Shown: positions 7,919-16,258, counted from the first letter of the stretch. The stretch is DNA of 64,000 nucleotides from Agathobaculum ammoniilyticum (GCF_025567315.1 NZ_JAOQJE010000001.1:434001-498000); one strand, 5' to 3'. Notes: generated from the sequence alone by a model not told the origin. Numbers and translations: made by a program.

Positions 7919-8574
7919 AGTTTGCCCTCCTTATGCTTTTTGCCCTTCATGCGAAGGATCAACCGGACGATATTCGCACCGATCAGCTTACACACGACCA
8001 TAATTACAATACAGGGACCGAGCGCAACCGGGCAGATCGCTACAAGCGGCGCACCGCCAGTAATCGTGTTATTGATACACGCAGAGCCGGCGTATTGATA
8101 GGCGACAAAAACCGTCCGTTCGTCATCGGTAATGTCGCCTTCCTCATACAGCTCACGGGTCATAACAGCTGCAACGTCCGAGCCGGTGAAGCTGGAGATA
8201 AAGGCGATGCCGCATTTGCCCGGAATACCCATCAGCGGACGAAGCAGCGGACGGAACACAATGTCAGACGCCTTGAAAGCGCCGAGCTGCTCAAATACGC
8301 CAAGCAAGCCGCAAAAAAACATAACTGCTGGGATCAGGTTAAAGCCGGCCATGAAGCCGTCCTTTGCGCCGGTGCCGCCCGAACCGATCAGATTGGCACC
8401 CGTTTCCCCGATCGTGCCAAACGCGCCGGAGAGGTTGGTAAAGTCTAGCACCTTGAGAGGGCCGTCCACCGTGCGAAAGGCACCAGACAGCACAAGAATC
8501 AGGATGACCAGTGAAATCCACGCGCCAATACCGATTTTTTCTTTCTGCGCCTCATTTTTCTCTTTTTCGTTCAT
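7915..8574 (-). CDS. YjiH-family inner membrane protein (nucleoside-recognition/Gate domain)
   Basis: 219 residues, multi-pass. The central segment GIPGKCGIAFISSFTGSDVAAVMTRELYEEG is characteristic of the SpmA/YjiH half of Gate-domain pairs, with Ser/Thr/Asp residues in a helix break. It has AAGGAGG upstream, and its ATG overlaps the stop of the M20 peptidase gene (ATGA). Its own stop overlaps the start of the YjiG partner. The three genes are thus tightly coupled. These proteins are predicted channel or transporter halves; their substrate is unknown. Confidence 0.82.
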   Translation of the reverse strand: MNEKEKNEAQKEKIGIGAWISLVILILVLSGAFRTVDGPLKVLDFTNLSGAFGTIGETGANLIGSGGTGAKDGFMAGFNLIPAVMFFCGLLGVFEQLGAFKASDIVFRPLLRPLMGIPGKCGIAFISSFTGSDVAAVMTRELYEEGDITDDERTVFVAYQYAGSACINNTITGGAPLVAICPVALGPCIVIMVVCKLIGANIVRLILRMKGKKHKEGKL

Positions 8575-9770
8575 TTGTTTACCTCCTTTCCTTTATCCCT
8601 GAAATCATCCTGTAATGTGTAGGCCGCGCAGGCGGCAAGCATACAGCGCTGGAACAGGGATTCCACTTCGGCACGCTCCTCTGGTGTATGGCTTTTTTCG
8701 CCGCGCGCCCCCATGCCGCATACTGTGGGTACTCCACAGGCGACAGTAATGCCGGAATCTGAAAGGCTGCCGACACGGAAACAGTCCACGTCTCCAAAGC
8801 CGCAATCCGCTGCGGTTTTTTTCACATGTCCGAACAAGGCCATAACACCATCCGTCGTATCCATGCAGTTCATCAGGCGGCTGGTATCCAGTTCGGCATA
8901 TGTGTTGGGCACGGTATGGTGCTCCACAATGCTCTGGAGGGCGGTGAGGATCTCACCTTTGATCTCGGAAGTTGGGAAGCGGATCCCAAGGTTGATCGTA
9001 CATGTGTCCGGAATGGTATTTTCGCCAATACCGCCGGATACCTTGCCGCAGTTGATCAGCTTTCCGCGTGGGATATCGTTGAGCGCTTCTATGGCGGCGA
9101 TCTTATGTGCCGCCTCCAAAATAGCGGACCTTCCCTTCTCCGGCGCCAGGCCGGAGTGAGCGGCTACGCCATGCACCGTAATTTGGGCGGGGCCACCGCC
9201 GTTGCGTCCGACGACAAAGTGGTTGTCCAGATAGCCTGTTTCAAAATTGAATGCTGCCAGAGCGCCGCTTGCTTCTGCCTCCATAACCGCCTTAGCGTTT
9301 GAAAACATATGCAGGTTTTCCTCATCGCCGGCAAAGACGCACTTAATTGGACGCTCATGAAAGCCGAGCTCTGCCAGGGCTTTGATTGCATAGACTGCAA
9401 TCACCAGCCCAGCTTTCATATCCACGACGCCGGGGCCATGTGCAAAGTTCTCCTCATCAACACGGAACGGATTCTCCTTTACTGCGCCTTCCTTAAATAC
9501 GGTATCCATATGCCCGATAAACAGAAGCGGCGCTTTGGTGCTTCCGTTATCCCATTCGCCAACCAGAACGCTGCCCGCATTGTCCATGGGAATCGTGCGC
9601 GTTTTTACGCCTGCCCCCTCCAGTTCGCGGCGCAGGATATTGCATACTGCTTCCACGCCCTCCAACTGCCGTGAGCCGCTTTCCGTGTTGACCAGTTCTT
9701 CCCATAGGGAGAGCATCGGCTTTCGGTGTTTGTCGATATAGCGGCGGATCTGGTCAAAGGCTTGTTCCAT
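8571..9770 (-). CDS. M20-family metallopeptidase (carboxypeptidase G2-like)
   Basis: 399 residues. Zinc-site motifs are intact: His87-Met-Asp89 (FIGHMDTV), bridging Asp117 in GPGVVDMKAG, catalytic Glu150 and ligand Glu151 (FAGDEE), and the late His in SHTPEERAE. The dimerisation domain lies about 190-300. There is no signal peptide, so it is cytoplasmic. The arrangement resembles glutamate carboxypeptidases and aminoacyl hydrolases. In the operon it sits between a membrane permease-like protein and the YjiH/YjiG pair, so it probably cleaves an imported N-acyl or peptidyl amino acid. RBS is AAGGAGG. Confidence 0.93.
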   Translation of the reverse strand: MEQAFDQIRRYIDKHRKPMLSLWEELVNTESGSRQLEGVEAVCNILRRELEGAGVKTRTIPMDNAGSVLVGEWDNGSTKAPLLFIGHMDTVFKEGAVKENPFRVDEENFAHGPGVVDMKAGLVIAVYAIKALAELGFHERPIKCVFAGDEENLHMFSNAKAVMEAEASGALAAFNFETGYLDNHFVVGRNGGGPAQITVHGVAAHSGLAPEKGRSAILEAAHKIAAIEALNDIPRGKLINCGKVSGGIGENTIPDTCTINLGIRFPTSEIKGEILTALQSIVEHHTVPNTYAELDTSRLMNCMDTTDGVMALFGHVKKTAADCGFGDVDCFRVGSLSDSGITVACGVPTVCGMGARGEKSHTPEERAEVESLFQRCMLAACAAYTLQDDFRDKGKEVNK

Positions 9771-9803
9771 ACTTTACTCCTCCTTTTTCTTCATCTTATA
9801 TAC

Positions 9804-10973
9804 TCACAACAGCTGCACCGCCACGCCCGCAAGCAGGACGGAGGCGATCGTAACGGTGACAAAGCCCGCTGTCAGCATTTTAGGTAACAGATAGTTGAGA
9901 ATAGCGGCTTTTTCCTCCTCGGTCCGCCCAAAGGCCTCGGAAACCTCCCGGGGGATGAGCATCGTGGTCGGGAAACCGAACGTACAGCTGATGCCGTAGG
10001 CTACAGCAAGCCCAAAGGGAATGTGCATCAGCCTCGCGCAGATGAAACCGGTCAGCACGGTGCCTGCCACACCGCACGTAGCGCAGAGCACCAGAGATGG
10101 AAAAACCGATATTACCTGCTGCGGCGTGACTGCCGCCAGGTTGGAAAATATCAGGATGGTGACAAAAAATGTAATCAGGCTGTCTGCCTGCGTCTTTGCT
10201 AAAATACCCTTTTCCAGAAAGCCCAGTGTGAAGAATATCACGCCCATGACCAGGCACATGACAAAGTAATGAACAGTGCCGCCGGTCAGGTCGGACGCAT
10301 AGTGCGCCGCCAGTGCAACTAGGCCCAGCTTTGACAGATATACGGATGGGCGGGCGAACGCCTGAGGAAGTTGCAGCGGGCCGCTTGCTTTGGTGCCACG
10401 GCACTCCTGTGTAGGTCCGCTGTATTCAGCAACCAGCGCTTGGTTCTCGCGGAACTGCCTGGCGGTGCGCCGAAGCAAAAATGAGGCGATGGGGACACCG
10501 ATAAATTTTTGTGTTACATAAAGCGCGATGCAGAGTGTGCTGGCCGCAGTCAGCCCCTTTTCATCCAGTGCGGTCGTCATGATCAGTGTTGCCGCGCTAC
10601 CTCCGGCGAAAATCGGCGCGCTGGAAATTGCCATGTTGCGCCCGACAAGCGGTATGCCGATCCCGATAATTGCAGCTACCGCACCGCTTACACAGAGGAG
10701 CGAGATGACAACGACCTTCCACTGCCGCCGCAGCTCGGGGAAGTCGATCGTCGTGCCGAGGGATACGATCAGCAGACCTGCGATAATATTGCCGAATCCG
10801 GTAACCTGTGCATCCTCGATGATAGTCTGCGGCAGGATGCCGCTCCAAAAACTGAGGAGCAGCAGGATTGCAATGCTTAATACTGTCGAAAACACTGCTC
10901 TGGTCTTCTGCGCGATCAGCTCGCCAGCGGCATAGATGCACAGCAGAATGGTAAGTGCCAAAACCGGTGTCAT
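9804..10973 (-). CDS. Multi-pass membrane protein, probable permease (possibly DUF3100)
   Basis: 389 residues with about ten hydrophobic segments. Glycine-rich breaks such as IFAGGSAATLIMTTALDEKG (about 120-139) and ISCTFGFPTTMLIP suggest substrate or ion-binding re-entrant loops. A central hydrophilic loop lies around residues 175-205. I tentatively relate it to DUF3100 proteins, which I recall beside M20 peptidase genes, but cannot confirm this by eye. It is first in the operon, behind the LysR-type repeats, and precedes the peptidase by 33 bases, so it is the best candidate for substrate uptake. RBS is AAAGGGGGAG. Confidence 0.7.
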   Translation of the reverse strand: MTPVLALTILLCIYAAGELIAQKTRAVFSTVLSIAILLLLSFWSGILPQTIIEDAQVTGFGNIIAGLLIVSLGTTIDFPELRRQWKVVVISLLCVSGAVAAIIGIGIPLVGRNMAISSAPIFAGGSAATLIMTTALDEKGLTAASTLCIALYVTQKFIGVPIASFLLRRTARQFRENQALVAEYSGPTQECRGTKASGPLQLPQAFARPSVYLSKLGLVALAAHYASDLTGGTVHYFVMCLVMGVIFFTLGFLEKGILAKTQADSLITFFVTILIFSNLAAVTPQQVISVFPSLVLCATCGVAGTVLTGFICARLMHIPFGLAVAYGISCTFGFPTTMLIPREVSEAFGRTEEEKAAILNYLLPKMLTAGFVTVTIASVLLAGVAVQLL

Positions 10974-11038
10974 AGGACTCCCCCTTTCTTTGCCTGGTAA
11001 AAGAATAGCATGCAGATTTTTTGTTTGTCCAAGTCGAA

Positions 11039-11061
11039 ATAGTTATAATGCAGTTATAAAT
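11039..11061. promoter_or_regulatory. LysR-type binding repeats, promoter-proximal cluster
   Basis: Two AGTTATAA motifs (11041-11048 and 11052-11059) lie 11 bases apart, about one helix turn, 66 bases upstream of the permease start. The same octamer recurs at 11203 and in inverted form at 11238. The spacing fits a LysR-type activation site; assignment to the adjacent regulator is inference. Confidence 0.6.
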
Positions 11062-11124
11062 ACAACATCATGATAAGAAAATATAAAAAGCCGGAATAAA
11101 ATTATGCAATTCGAATAATAAAAA

Positions 11125-11148
11125 GGCACTGTGTACAAACACAGTGCC
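11125..11148 (-). terminator. Intrinsic terminator of the lysR gene
   Basis: A perfect 9-bp stem GGCACTGTG/CACAGTGCC with a 6-base loop is followed on the minus strand by TTTTTATT. It isolates the regulator transcript from the operon downstream. Confidence 0.88.
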
Positions 11149-11200
11149 AGTATTTTTCTGTTTTGACGAAAGGATTCTGTTAAAATGCTTCTCATTAAAA

Positions 11201-11248
11201 ATAGTTATAACTCGGCTATAATTATTTTTCATAGCTGGTTATAACTAT
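11201..11248. promoter_or_regulatory. LysR-type binding repeats, distal cluster
   Basis: ATAGTTATAAC (11201-11211) and GTTATAACTAT (11238-11248) form a perfect 11-bp inverted repeat; a related GGCTATAA lies between them at 11214. It is immediately downstream of the lysR stop and about 160 bp from the promoter-proximal cluster. Confidence 0.55.
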
Positions 11249-11252
11249 CTTT

Positions 11253-12173
11253 TCAATTTTCAATAGTTCCCAACGGATATAACCCTTCCAGCAGGCGGAC
11301 AAAATCCCGAGCCTCCGGGCTGAGAAGCTCCCGTTTACGCTGCACCCAGCCGACGTTGATCCTTACGTCACAGTTGCGTATGGGGATGCTTTGGATATCG
11401 TATGCTGCAAAATCCGGCGCGCTCAGCCCTGGCCCAAACCGGAAAATATCGGTCTTGCTGAGCAGCGCAAGGATGGCTGCGCTGTCATTAACATAAACGA
11501 CCTTTTTATGCTCGGTCAGCCGGATACCGTCGATTTGCAAATAAAAGGTAAGGTTGGAAAAGTAATCATCCGGCAGCCGCACGATGGGGAAATGCAGCAG
11601 TTCTGCCATTGTGACCTCATCCCGTCCATATAACGGGCTATTGGGGCCAACATTGGCATACCAGGTATCCTCCCCCAGGGGATTAAATACCAGGTTTTTG
11701 AAGTGGAGCATGTGCTTGAGTTCCTTGACCTGCACATTGTTGCTCATTACAAACCCGATCTCCGCCTCACCGCTTTCTACGCTTTCAATTACCTGCTGCA
11801 TGCGCTGCTCCACCAGCTTCAGCGCGATTTCCTCCTGCTTATGATTGTTGTAGAATTTACTGATCAGCCGCCCCATGGTAATGATTGGATAAGAGGCAAT
11901 TGAAAGAAGACGCGGCCGCTCCTTGGAGGAAAGCCCTTGGATCAGTTCCATCTGACTCAGGATGGTGCGTGCATACTGATAAAGCTTTTTACCGTCATCG
12001 GTCAGAACGACGCCTTTATTCGTACGGTCGAAAATATGTACATTGAGTTCGCTCTCAAGATTGCTGATCGCCTTGCTCAGATTAGGCTGGGTGACAAACA
12101 GCCTTTCTGCCGCCTTGTTGATGCTGCCCTGCTCCGCGACGGTTACGAAATAGGTCAGTTGTTGGATCTGCAT
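11253..12173 (-). CDS. LysR-family transcriptional regulator
   Basis: 306 residues. The N-terminal winged helix (about 1-60) has the family pattern FVTVAEQGSINKAAERLFVTQPNLSKAISNLE; the C-terminal two-lobed effector domain follows from about residue 90. RBS GAGGGAT precedes ATG 12173. It is transcribed in the same direction as the downstream permease/peptidase operon, with its own terminator between, and repeated AGTTATAA motifs in the gap suggest it controls that operon. Effector unknown, possibly the imported peptide or acyl amino acid. Confidence 0.95.
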   Translation of the reverse strand: MQIQQLTYFVTVAEQGSINKAAERLFVTQPNLSKAISNLESELNVHIFDRTNKGVVLTDDGKKLYQYARTILSQMELIQGLSSKERPRLLSIASYPIITMGRLISKFYNNHKQEEIALKLVEQRMQQVIESVESGEAEIGFVMSNNVQVKELKHMLHFKNLVFNPLGEDTWYANVGPNSPLYGRDEVTMAELLHFPIVRLPDDYFSNLTFYLQIDGIRLTEHKKVVYVNDSAAILALLSKTDIFRFGPGLSAPDFAAYDIQSIPIRNCDVRINVGWVQRKRELLSPEARDFVRLLEGLYPLGTIEN

Positions 12174-12200
12174 ACCAAATCCCTCACTTTCTATCCCTTG

Positions 12201-12228
12201 ATTTTACCATATTCCTCTGAAATTTCAA
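12201..12228 (-). promoter_or_regulatory. Promoter of the lysR gene
   Basis: Minus-strand -35 TTGAAA (12228-12223) and -10 TAAAAT (12206-12201) are separated by 16 bases. The ATG is about 27 bases after the -10 box. Confidence 0.6.
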
Positions 12229-12249
12229 GAATTACAGCCTAAGCTGGGA

Positions 12250-12488
12250 GAGCGCAGGCGCTGGCAGGCAAGCTGTGTGAAAAGGGAGTGAGCAACGTCT
12301 GGCTGTACGATGTATCCAACACCTATGTTTCACCAAGGTACGCCGTTTGTCCGCCGGGATGGAGAGCCCTGTACTTGACTACTGTGGCGCTCCTGTTTGA
12401 CGACGGTAAACGGATTGGGGCTGGTTTTATGGAGGACGGGGATGTTACGGGGCTGACTGCACATATAATTCTATCCCGCTTTACATGA
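12250..12488 (+). pseudogene. Possible remnant of a flavodiiron protein flavodoxin domain
   Basis: A plus-strand frame reads KLCEKGVSNVWLYDVSNTYVS, close to the alpha1-beta2 segment of A-type flavoproteins (KLAEKGV-YDVSKTHVS). There is no start or N-terminal half, and similarity is lost after about 12340; a short GADCTYNS-like piece occurs later in another frame. The rest of 12174-12643 holds only the lysR promoter and a terminator. Best read as a decayed fragment. Confidence 0.35.
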
Positions 12489-12590
12489 TCATGGCCCAAA
12501 TCGCATCAGCCATGCCGAGTACAGAATTCAAGAGGATTTTCGCTATAGACGGAATATGGTATTAATAAAGAAAACTATCATTGCAAAAGA

Positions 12591-12629
12591 AAGCACCGAA
12601 CTGCGGCAGAGCCGCGCAGTTCGGTGCTT
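12591..12629 (-). terminator. Intrinsic terminator of the acetyltransferase gene
   Basis: Arms 12591-12605 and 12615-12629 form a 15-bp stem (AAGCACCGAACTGCG type) closing a 9-base loop, followed on the minus strand by TTCTTTTG. Confidence 0.8.
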
Positions 12630-12643
12630 CTCCGTGCAGCGGT

Positions 12644-13117
12644 TTATCTTTTTTCATAAGAATAAACCATAATTCTTTCGCCTTTGGCGTCATATTCCCC
12701 GTTGAAACGGAAGCCAAGCTGCTGATAAAGCTGGATCGCGTGACGGTTATTCTCATATACACTGAGGTATACGGTATTGCTCGAATACTCCATGTACAGT
12801 TTGGAAAGCAGGGCAAGCACTGCCTGCTTTCCGTATCCTTTCATCTGGTATTTTCTGTCAATAAGCAGCCGGTCCAGCCATAGTTGGCCGGGAGCTGGTT
12901 CCGGAAAATAACCGTACATGGAAAAGCCAACCAGTGTGTTGCCGTCGTAAATACCGACAGGCCGCCATAGCTCCAATTCGTCTGCTTCCTGCAAACAGTC
13001 CTTTACGCTCTCAATAAAGCTGGCTTGTTCTGAAAAAACCGTCAGAGCTTCAATCTCTTTCCGGTTTTCCTTGTTTACCAGCTCGAAATGTAATGGTATG
13101 TGAGTATTGAAAGCCAT
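12644..13117 (-). CDS. GNAT-family N-acetyltransferase (spermidine acetyltransferase-like)
   Basis: 157 residues from ATG 13117, nine bases after AAGGAG; an in-frame start 16 codons upstream lacks a ribosome site. The acetyl-CoA loop is visible as DRKYQMKGYGKQAVLAL (Q/R-x-x-G-x-G/A), followed by the LSVYENNRHAIQLYQQLGF segment typical of GNATs. The early part (ENRKEIEALTVFSEQASFIES) resembles BltD/PaiA polyamine acetyltransferases. Monocistronic, with its own terminator. The substrate assignment is weak. Confidence 0.85.
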   Translation of the reverse strand: MAFNTHIPLHFELVNKENRKEIEALTVFSEQASFIESVKDCLQEADELELWRPVGIYDGNTLVGFSMYGYFPEPAPGQLWLDRLLIDRKYQMKGYGKQAVLALLSKLYMEYSSNTVYLSVYENNRHAIQLYQQLGFRFNGEYDAKGERIMVYSYEKR

Positions 13118-13201
13118 AATATTGTTCTCCTTCAAGGTTTTTTGGATTAAAGTGGAAGAAATCATAGGAGTATAATAATGTGTGTGGGAGGAGTTGAAAA
13201 A

Positions 13202-13288
13202 ATGGGGAATGAGAGGGTGTACGGTGCCGTCTATTTACGGGCCCAGAAACGCGCCCTTCAGAGCATAAAAGCACAGGTAATAGGATAA
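13202..13288 (+). CDS. Possible 28-residue peptide
   Basis: An ATG eight bases after GGGAGGAG opens a frame for 28 residues, strongly basic (LRAQKRALQSIKAQ). Only the good ribosome site supports it; it has no recognisable homologue by eye. Apart from this frame and the gntR promoter, 13118-13498 shows nothing. Confidence 0.25.
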   Translation: MGNERVYGAVYLRAQKRALQSIKAQVIG

Positions 13289-13404
13289 TACCACAATATA
13301 TCATATCGAATCAAGAAAATACAGTGGATTAAGACGCCGCTCTGCCGTTTGTGAAATGTTGAAAATGAATGAAGAATGGCCTGCTGTTTTCCGTGTCGCA
13401 GCCC

Positions 13405-13433
13405 TTGACCTGGTTTTTCCAAATACCTATAAT
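13405..13433 (+). promoter_or_regulatory. Promoter of the gntR gene
   Basis: TTGACC and TATAAT are separated by exactly 17 bases, about 65 bases before the ATG. Confidence 0.8.
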
Positions 13434-13498
13434 GGAAGTACAGACCAGTTGATCAGGAAAACGGCTGGACTGCAATAAAAAAGATAGAGGAAAAACTA

Positions 13499-14227
13499 AT
13501 GCTTGTTCATGATTCTGTTGTTGCATTGTATGTGCAGCTTGCCAATTGCCTCTCGGATGCGATCTATCAGGGAGAATATAAGCCGGGTGATAAGCTTCCC
13601 TCGGAGAACAGCCTGTGTAAGCAGTATGGAGTCAGCCGGATCACCGTGCGACAGGCTTTGAACCTGTTGATTCAGCAAAACCTGGCGTTTGCGGTGCATG
13701 GTAAAGGCACCTTTGTTAAGGCACCGGATATCAGCCATGAGCTGAACCGCATCATCAGTTTTAGCCGCGTGCTCCAGCTAAAAGGGTTGACGGGCTATAC
13801 CAGGGTGCGCGGCTTCCAAGCGGAGGCAGGCGATGCCGCAGCGCGGGAACGCCTTGGCAGTGCTTGCGCTGCGCTGGATCTGGTTGGGTATGCGGCGCAG
13901 ACACCAGTCGTTTACTATCGATCCTTTTTCCCGACAGCGTTGGGCGAACGGATGTGGGAAGCTGCAAGGCAGGCAGAGGCTGCCGGACAGGCATTCTCAA
14001 CATTCGACCTGTACGCAAGGCTTGGAATTAGATTAAAGGATGTAGAGCAGACATTAGGAGCGGTTAATGCAGATGCGGGGCTGGAAAAGATACTTTCGTT
14101 GCCGCACGGAAAAGCGTTGATTGTTTTGCGATCACTGTATTCCTCTCATGAAAATCATCCATTGGAGTATAAGCTGGGCTATTACCGTTCGGATATTTAT
14201 TCCTTCCATTTGCAACGTCAGGTATGA
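13499..14227 (+). CDS. GntR-family (HutC/UTRA subfamily) transcriptional regulator
   Basis: 242 residues. The winged helix occupies about 8-75: YQGEYKPGDKLPSENSLCKQYGVSRITVRQAL and the wing VHGKGTFV are diagnostic. The C-terminal domain (about 95-240) has the UTRA layout, ending NHPLEYKLGYYRSDIYSFHL. GAGG lies eight bases before the ATG. It precedes the AtuA/transport operon, whose promoter carries a large inverted repeat, so it is probably a repressor released by the pathway substrate. Confidence 0.93.
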   Translation: MLVHDSVVALYVQLANCLSDAIYQGEYKPGDKLPSENSLCKQYGVSRITVRQALNLLIQQNLAFAVHGKGTFVKAPDISHELNRIISFSRVLQLKGLTGYTRVRGFQAEAGDAAARERLGSACAALDLVGYAAQTPVVYYRSFFPTALGERMWEAARQAEAAGQAFSTFDLYARLGIRLKDVEQTLGAVNADAGLEKILSLPHGKALIVLRSLYSSHENHPLEYKLGYYRSDIYSFHLQRQV

Positions 14228-14393
14228 GCAGGTGCGGTTGAGTGGGAACTGGAACGGTTGCTGCTCATACAGTTCGGCAACTTGTCATAACAATTTTTGA
14301 TTATTGCTTTGGATTGTCATGAAAATGGATATAATGCACAAAAATATACGGAGAAAATTGGGGATGAATTGATTAAAATAGCCATAAAATATA

Positions 14394-14422
14394 TTGACTT
14401 CCTAAGAGATTTATCTTAAAAT
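14394..14422 (+). promoter_or_regulatory. Promoter of the atuA-like operon
   Basis: TTGACT (14394-14399) and TAAAAT (14417-14422) with a 17-base spacer. The -10 box lies inside the left arm of the inverted repeat at 14418-14457, so bound regulator would block RNA polymerase. Confidence 0.8.
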
Positions 14423-14457
14423 CAGTATAACTTGTAATAGCAAGTTATACTGATTTT
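14418..14457. promoter_or_regulatory. 17-bp inverted repeat, probable GntR operator
   Basis: AAAATCAGTATAACTTG (14418-14434) is repeated exactly in inverted orientation at 14441-14457 across a 6-base spacer. It spans the -10 box and expected transcription start. GTATAAC-type half-sites suit HutC-class repressors. The transcript could also fold it, but position over the promoter favours an operator. Confidence 0.75.
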
Positions 14458-14479
14458 AATTTTTGTTAGGAGGATCATC

Positions 14480-15850
14480 ATGGGAAAGGAAACGCTGCGA
14501 ATCATCTCTCCGAATGGACATCTTGGCTTTGCACCGACAAAAGAGGGGAGCTTCTATATCGGTGCGGCAACGCATCCGGATTATTATTGCTGCGATTCCG
14601 GCAGCGATGATATCGGCCCAGTGCCGCTGGGTATGGATAAGTGCGCCAGCCACCCCGACTGGCAGTACCATGACTTGGAACTGATGCTTTTGGCCGCGCG
14701 TGAGCAGGGCGTACCGATGATCATAGGTTCAGCGGGCGATACGGGTACGAACAGCCGCGTTGATATGTATGTAGATATGATTCGGGATATGGCCAAAAAA
14801 CATGGGCTCAAGAAATTTAAGCTCGCGTATTTCTATTCCGAGGTTGATAAGGAGTACCTGCGCCGCAAAATGCTGGCAGGTGAAAAGATAGAGGGCCTGA
14901 ACAGCAGGAGCGATCTGACGATCGAGGAGCTTGACGCTACGACTCGCATCGTTGCTGTTGCCGGTGTACATCCGTTCATCAAGGCGCTGGAAATGGGCGC
15001 GGATGTAATCATCGGAGGCCGCACAAGTGACGCCTGCGTATTTGCCTCGGCCGCGATTTATGAAGGCTTCCCGGAAAACATCGCATATTACACCGGCAAG
15101 GTGCTGGAATGCGCTTCCTTCTGCTGCGAGCCCTACGGCGCGAAAGAATCGGTTATCGGAACAATTACCAAGGATGACGTTAAGGTTACGGCTATGGCGC
15201 CGTTCCAGCGCTGTACGATCGCTTCAGTAGCGGGCCATGCAATGTATGAACGCACGAATCCATATTATGAATATGTTGCAGGCGGCTGCTTGGATATGAG
15301 CGAGTGCAAATACGAGCAGTTTGACGAAAAGACCTGCCGTATCACCAACCCCAAATTTATCCCCATTGATGGCCGTATCAAGGTCAAGCTGGAGGGCTCC
15401 GGCTTTGTGGGCAAGCGGTATATGGGTCTTGCGGGTATTCGTGATCCTTATACCATTCAAAATATCGACAAGGTGATCGACTGGGCACGTTCACAGGTCG
15501 CGGAACGTCATCCGAACGATAAATACGAACTGAGCTACCGTATTTTTGGCAAGAACGGCGTCATGGGCGACCTGGAACCGATCAAGGAAACCAAATCACA
15601 CGAGCTGCTGGTCGTTGTAGAAGGCGTGGCCGACGATGATAAGCTGGCTGAGGAGGTTACGCTGATCGGCATGCGGCAGATTTTCTACGCCCGCCTGCCC
15701 GAGGTTAAGGGTACGGCTGGCACGGCAGCCTTTATTCTGGATGAAGTAACCAAGATATCGGATGCGTATACCTGGACCATGGACCACACTGTTGAGGTGG
15801 ACGATCCGCTCGAGCTGTTCCCAGTTTCCATGATTGAAATCGGCGAATGA
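14480..15850 (+). CDS. AtuA-family protein (DUF1446)
   Basis: 456 residues, with AGGAGG six bases before the ATG. The family core is evident: IIGSAGDTGTNSRVDMYVDM (about 81-100), ADVIIGGRTSDACVFASAA (about 174-192), and CTIASVAGHAMYERTNPY. The family is named after a protein needed for acyclic terpene use in Pseudomonas, but its reaction is not established, and in Firmicutes it occurs with transporters rather than terpene genes. It is followed 12 bases later by the DUF4387 gene, which in other bacteria is fused to the same protein, so the two probably form one enzyme. Confidence 0.9.
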   Translation: MGKETLRIISPNGHLGFAPTKEGSFYIGAATHPDYYCCDSGSDDIGPVPLGMDKCASHPDWQYHDLELMLLAAREQGVPMIIGSAGDTGTNSRVDMYVDMIRDMAKKHGLKKFKLAYFYSEVDKEYLRRKMLAGEKIEGLNSRSDLTIEELDATTRIVAVAGVHPFIKALEMGADVIIGGRTSDACVFASAAIYEGFPENIAYYTGKVLECASFCCEPYGAKESVIGTITKDDVKVTAMAPFQRCTIASVAGHAMYERTNPYYEYVAGGCLDMSECKYEQFDEKTCRITNPKFIPIDGRIKVKLEGSGFVGKRYMGLAGIRDPYTIQNIDKVIDWARSQVAERHPNDKYELSYRIFGKNGVMGDLEPIKETKSHELLVVVEGVADDDKLAEEVTLIGMRQIFYARLPEVKGTAGTAAFILDEVTKISDAYTWTMDHTVEVDDPLELFPVSMIEIGE

Positions 15851-15862
15851 GGAGGAGAAAAC

Positions 15863-16189
15863 ATGAAAACCATGAGACTTGTTGATCTGGCAAAGACGAT
15901 CCGCAGCAAAAATGCGGGTACCGACAGAATTACGTTTGATATCATTTTCCGCGATCCGGCCAACTATGAAATGGTCAAAAAAAGCGGCGTGCTCAACCGC
16001 CAGTTTGTTGCCGAGCTGTACGGCATACCCGAGAGCCGCATTGCGGACTTTGTTGAGTTCGATCCGGGCTATGCCATTAAATTTACAATCAACCGCCTGA
16101 AGCCGTCCGGCTCCTTCGGTGAAGGCGATGTGTTCGGCTGCCAGCAGTACCCGCCTCTGCTTGACGTAGAGATACCTGTTGAAGACTGA
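15863..16189 (+). CDS. DUF4387 protein, AtuA partner
   Basis: 108 residues, RBS GGAGGAG. The sequence LAKTIRSKNAGTDRITFDIIF (about 9-29) and a C-terminal FGCQQYPPLLDVEI are typical of DUF4387, a small domain found either as a separate subunit or as the C-terminus of long AtuA proteins. The gene is tightly linked to the AtuA gene upstream. No catalytic motif is recognisable. Confidence 0.88.
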   Translation: MKTMRLVDLAKTIRSKNAGTDRITFDIIFRDPANYEMVKKSGVLNRQFVAELYGIPESRIADFVEFDPGYAIKFTINRLKPSGSFGEGDVFGCQQYPPLLDVEIPVED

Positions 16190-16258
16190 CAGCTATAGTT
16201 CAACGTGAGCAACCGTCGGAAGCCGAAGAAACGACCAGAGTCTTAAAGGAGGGGGATT

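Noticed and set aside
11125..11150. Possible third sigma-54 promoter (TGGCAC near 11149 on the minus strand)
   Set aside because: Two mismatches including the invariant GC, and the sequence is fully explained as the stem of the lysR terminator.
14418..14457. Inverted repeat read as an intrinsic terminator of gntR
   Set aside because: It overlaps the -10 and start site of a good promoter and lies only about 20 bases before the atuA ATG, so an operator is more likely; some hairpin effect cannot be excluded.
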